This document shows, piece after piece, positions 4,808-7,098 of a stretch of DNA of 7,098 bases. Origin of the DNA: Desulfobulbaceae bacterium (GTDB lineage Bacteria; Desulfobacterota; Desulfobulbia; Desulfobulbales; UBA5123); assembly GCA_029865195.1 (NCBI GenBank), contig JAOUHH010000149.1:1-7098 (forward strand). The letters are read 5' to 3'. The position numbers and the translations under genes are program-made. Position 1 is the first letter of the stretch. Each line of letters opens with the position of its first letter. Below the pieces are notes generated by a model. It was not told the DNA's origin. It saw only the letters and a program-made list of their open reading frames with translations, and did not search any database.

Positions 4808-7098
4808 TTGTTTGATCAGTTGCGAAGCTTGCTGAATCTGCCCTGGCTGCGTCCTGCGGCCGGGGCGGCATCCTGCTCCCCGGCGAAGCTCATTTTTGAA
4901 CGGTTTCGCCGGGTGTTGCAGGTCAACAACCGTGCCCTCACCATCATCGCCGATCTGGGCGAGAAGCTGAGCGGCGACTACATCTTCGACCAGCAGTATA
5001 TCAAAGGCAGTATCGAAACCCTCTCGGCCACCGTCGCCGAATCCATCGAAGCCCTCAACGACCTCACCGACCGGCAGTATCCGGGGCTCTACCCGGTGTA
5101 CCAGAAGCTCGCCAGCCGCTTGCAGGCGATCATCGCCCGTCGTGAGGATCGCGACGGACCGCTCCTCCTCGATCTCGCCAAGGTGACCACCCTCGACTGG
5201 GCCATTGTCGGCGGCAAGAACGCCCATCTCGCCGAAATGATGCTCGATCAGCAACTGCGGGTGCCGGACGGGTTTGTGATCACGACCTGCGCCTACCACG
5301 AACTCATCGACGCCAACGGCCTGCGCGCCGATCTGGACCGTTTCGAGTTGATGATGGCCGATCCGGCGGTGGCGGAAACGGAACTGGACGACCTGCGGCA
5401 ACAGCTTAAACGCGGCGTGCTTGAAGCCGAGCCGCCCCCCGGCCTCCTCGCCGAACTTGAGGCGGCGCTCGGGAGGATGCGTGAGGCCGGCGGCGATGCG
5501 GATTTTTGTCTGGCCGTGCGCAGCAGCGCCCAGGAAGAGGATATGGATTTCTCCTTTGCCGGGCAATTCCATTCCGAACTGAACGTCGAGGCGGCCGCCC
5601 CCACCGTCTTTGCCGCCTACCGGATGGTGGCGGCCAGTCTCTTCGGGGCCAAGGCGGTCCGCTATCGGCGGCAGCTCTTCCCCGAGGAGGGGCAGATGTC
5701 CATCGCCGCCGGCTGTCAGCGGATGATCGATTCCCGCGCCGCCGGGGTGGTGTACACCGTCGACAGCGGCAACCCCGCCGACGAACGGCTGGTGGTGGTC
5801 GGCGCCTGGGGGCAGGGTGAGTCGGTGGTGGAAGGGGCCAACCCCACCGATACCTTTATTGTCGGCAAGCAGGAGCCCTGGCCGGTGGTGGAGCGCAATA
5901 TCGCCGACAAGCGCAATGCCATCTATCTCGGCGAGGCGCCGGGGCTGGTGGAACAGGCGGTGCCGGCGCAGCTGCGCGACAGGCCCTGTCTTGACGACCG
6001 GCAGTTGCAGGAACTGACGCGGCTGGCGGTCCATATCGAGAATTACTACAAGCGGCCCCAGGATATCGAATGGGCCATTGACGCCGATGGCCGGTTGTTT
6101 ATTCTGCAGAGCCGCTCCCTGTTGCTGGTGGAGCCGTCCACCGGCCCGCGCGGCTTGCCGGAGCGGCTCGATCAATATGAACTGGTGAACGCGGACGCCG
6201 GCCGGGTGGCGCAGCAGGGTATCGGCTGCGGGCCGGTGGTGATGGTGAATTCCCCGGCGGATCTCGAAAATTTTCCGGACGGCGGCATCCTGGTCAGCCG
6301 GCGCGATTCCTCCCGCTTCATTACCGTCATGCACCGGGCCGCAGCCATCATCACCGAAATCGGCACGCCGGTCAGCCATATGGCCACCCTCTGCCGGGAG
6401 CTGCGGGTGCCCTGTCTGGTTGGAGTCGACCGGATCCTCGGCAAGGTGGCGCCGGGCGAGATCATCACCGTCGACGCCGAGGACCGGCGCATCTATCGCG
6501 GCCGGGTGGTGGAACTGCTCACCTATCAGGCCGCCAACAGCATGAACCTTGCCGCCAGCTACGAGTTCCGGCTGCTGCGGCGCCTGCTGCAGGCGGTGTC
6601 CCGGCTGCATCTGGTGGACCCGCTGATGCAGAATTTCACCCCGGAGGGGTGTAAGACCTATCACGACATGCTCCGCTTCAGCCACGAAAAGGCGGTGGTC
6701 CGGCTGGTGGATGTGGGGCGTGACGAAAAATGCCTGCGCCGCCATTATCTCGCCCGCCATCTGGACCTGCCCATCCCGGCCGGGATCATGGTCATCGATC
6801 TCGAAGGCGGCATCGCCCCGGACGCGCCCGTGGACCGGGTGCCCTTCGGTGCCATCAACTCCATCCCCTTCCGCGCCATCCTGCAGGGGATGCTCTTCCC
6901 CGACGTCTGGCACCGGAAGACCATGCCGGTGGGGATGCGGGATCTGATGAGCAGCATGTTGAACGCCCCCGCCGATACCTTGAACGGGCAGTACACCGGC
7001 CACAATATCGCCATCATCAGCGAGGAGTATGTCAACCTCTGCTTCCGTTTCGGCTATCACTTCAATATCATCGACGCCCACTGCAGCGAGCGGGAGCG
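4808..7098 (+). CDS. PEP/pyruvate-dikinase-like protein (PEP synthase related), 3' end outside window
   Basis: At least 763 residues, with no stop before the window edge. After a helical N-terminal region (about 1-125), a PPDK_N/ATP-grasp-like domain carries VGGKNAHLAEM (134-144), AVRSSAQEEDMDFSFAGQF (236-254), a glycine segment VVGAWGQGESVVEG (330-343) and the end motif QDIEWAID..GRLFILQSRS (418-437). Next comes a PEP-utilisers swivelling domain with ITEIGTPVSHMATLCREL (515-532). The His in SHMA (524) is the expected phosphohistidine, and GVDRILGKVAPGEIITVDA closes the domain. ATP should phosphorylate this His. The remaining part (about 575 on: FTPEGCKTYHDMLRFSHEKAV, then VPFGAINSIPFRAILQGML) does not show the PEP/pyruvate TIM-barrel signatures of true PEP synthase, so the final acceptor is unknown. 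The start is TTG at 4808. The gene lies 98 bases after its neighbour with no clear terminator between, so cotranscription is likely. Confidence 0.88.
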   Translation, partial: MFDQLRSLLNLPWLRPAAGAASCSPAKLIFERFRRVLQVNNRALTIIADLGEKLSGDYIFDQQYIKGSIETLSATVAESIEALNDLTDRQYPGLYPVYQKLASRLQAIIARREDRDGPLLLDLAKVTTLDWAIVGGKNAHLAEMMLDQQLRVPDGFVITTCAYHELIDANGLRADLDRFELMMADPAVAETELDDLRQQLKRGVLEAEPPPGLLAELEAALGRMREAGGDADFCLAVRSSAQEEDMDFSFAGQFHSELNVEAAAPTVFAAYRMVAASLFGAKAVRYRRQLFPEEGQMSIAAGCQRMIDSRAAGVVYTVDSGNPADERLVVVGAWGQGESVVEGANPTDTFIVGKQEPWPVVERNIADKRNAIYLGEAPGLVEQAVPAQLRDRPCLDDRQLQELTRLAVHIENYYKRPQDIEWAIDADGRLFILQSRSLLLVEPSTGPRGLPERLDQYELVNADAGRVAQQGIGCGPVVMVNSPADLENFPDGGILVSRRDSSRFITVMHRAAAIITEIGTPVSHMATLCRELRVPCLVGVDRILGKVAPGEIITVDAEDRRIYRGRVVELLTYQAANSMNLAASYEFRLLRRLLQAVSRLHLVDPLMQNFTPEGCKTYHDMLRFSHEKAVVRLVDVGRDEKCLRRHYLARHLDLPIPAGIMVIDLEGGIAPDAPVDRVPFGAINSIPFRAILQGMLFPDVWHRKTMPVGMRDLMSSMLNAPADTLNGQYTGHNIAIISEEYVNLCFRFGYHFNIIDAHCSERE

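Noticed and set aside
4800..4835. ATG at 4800 as the start of the last gene
   Set aside because: It is out of frame with the dikinase-like protein, overlaps the ribosome site and meets TGA after eleven codons.
3657..4871. Long - strand frame across the permease, the TIGR02186-type gene and the gap
   Set aside because: It runs antisense through two well-supported genes, has a low-complexity shadow-like composition and matches no family.
4787..7081. Very long open frame on the - strand opposite the dikinase-like gene
   Set aside because: It is a mirror of a GC-rich gene with strong third-position G/C. The translation is rich in His, Gly, Asp and Gln without domain motifs, whereas the + strand carries clear ATP-grasp and phospho-His motifs.
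1..7098. CRISPR array, tRNA or rRNA
   Set aside because: No regularly spaced repeats, cloverleaf sequence or conserved rRNA segments were seen in the window.

Overview
The window is a GC-rich bacterial chromosome segment with a more AT-rich insertion-sequence end at its left edge. The mix of genes (a sigma-54 response regulator, a TauE/SafE-type permease, a TIGR02186-type membrane-anchored protein and a PEP-synthase-like protein) suggests a proteobacterium-like Gram-negative organism. A deltaproteobacterial (Desulfobulbales-like) sulfur-cycle organism is my best guess, but it rests on gene content only.

Layout, all on the + strand. (1) 1-345: the C-terminal part of an IS1595/ISXO2-type transposase, cut by the window edge. 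(2) 346-669: noncoding, with a stem-loop at 467-501. (3) 670-2046: a complete NtrC-family response regulator (receiver, sigma-54 AAA+ domain with GAFTGA, Fis-type HTH). (4) 2047-2378: a noncoding control region carrying repeated TGTTTC elements, a full-consensus IHF site (2280-2292) and a correctly spaced -24/-12 sigma-54 promoter (2321-2334). (5) 2379-4709: three closely spaced genes encoding a divergent universal-stress-protein-like protein, a TSUP (TauE/SafE) permease and a secreted, C-terminally anchored TIGR02186/Alph_Pro_TM-type protein. (6) 4710-4807: a 98-base gap whose 3' half folds into a long stem that hides the next Shine-Dalgarno sequence. (7) 4808 to the window end: a PEP/pyruvate-dikinase-like protein with a TTG start, an ATP-grasp-like domain and a swivelling phosphohistidine domain. 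It is followed by a C-terminal region that does not look like the usual PEP/pyruvate barrel.

The simplest reading is a signal-controlled operon. The regulator at 670-2046, activated by an unseen histidine kinase, would bind the repeats upstream of 2280. IHF would bend the DNA, and sigma-54 polymerase would fire at 2321-2334 to transcribe the Usp-like, TSUP, TIGR02186-like and dikinase-like genes. The permease and the membrane-anchored extracytoplasmic protein probably handle an anion such as a sulfur oxyanion or sulfonate. The role of the dikinase-like protein is not known from sequence, and its expression may be tuned separately by the Shine-Dalgarno-masking hairpin. All functional links between these genes are inference from order, spacing and control signals.
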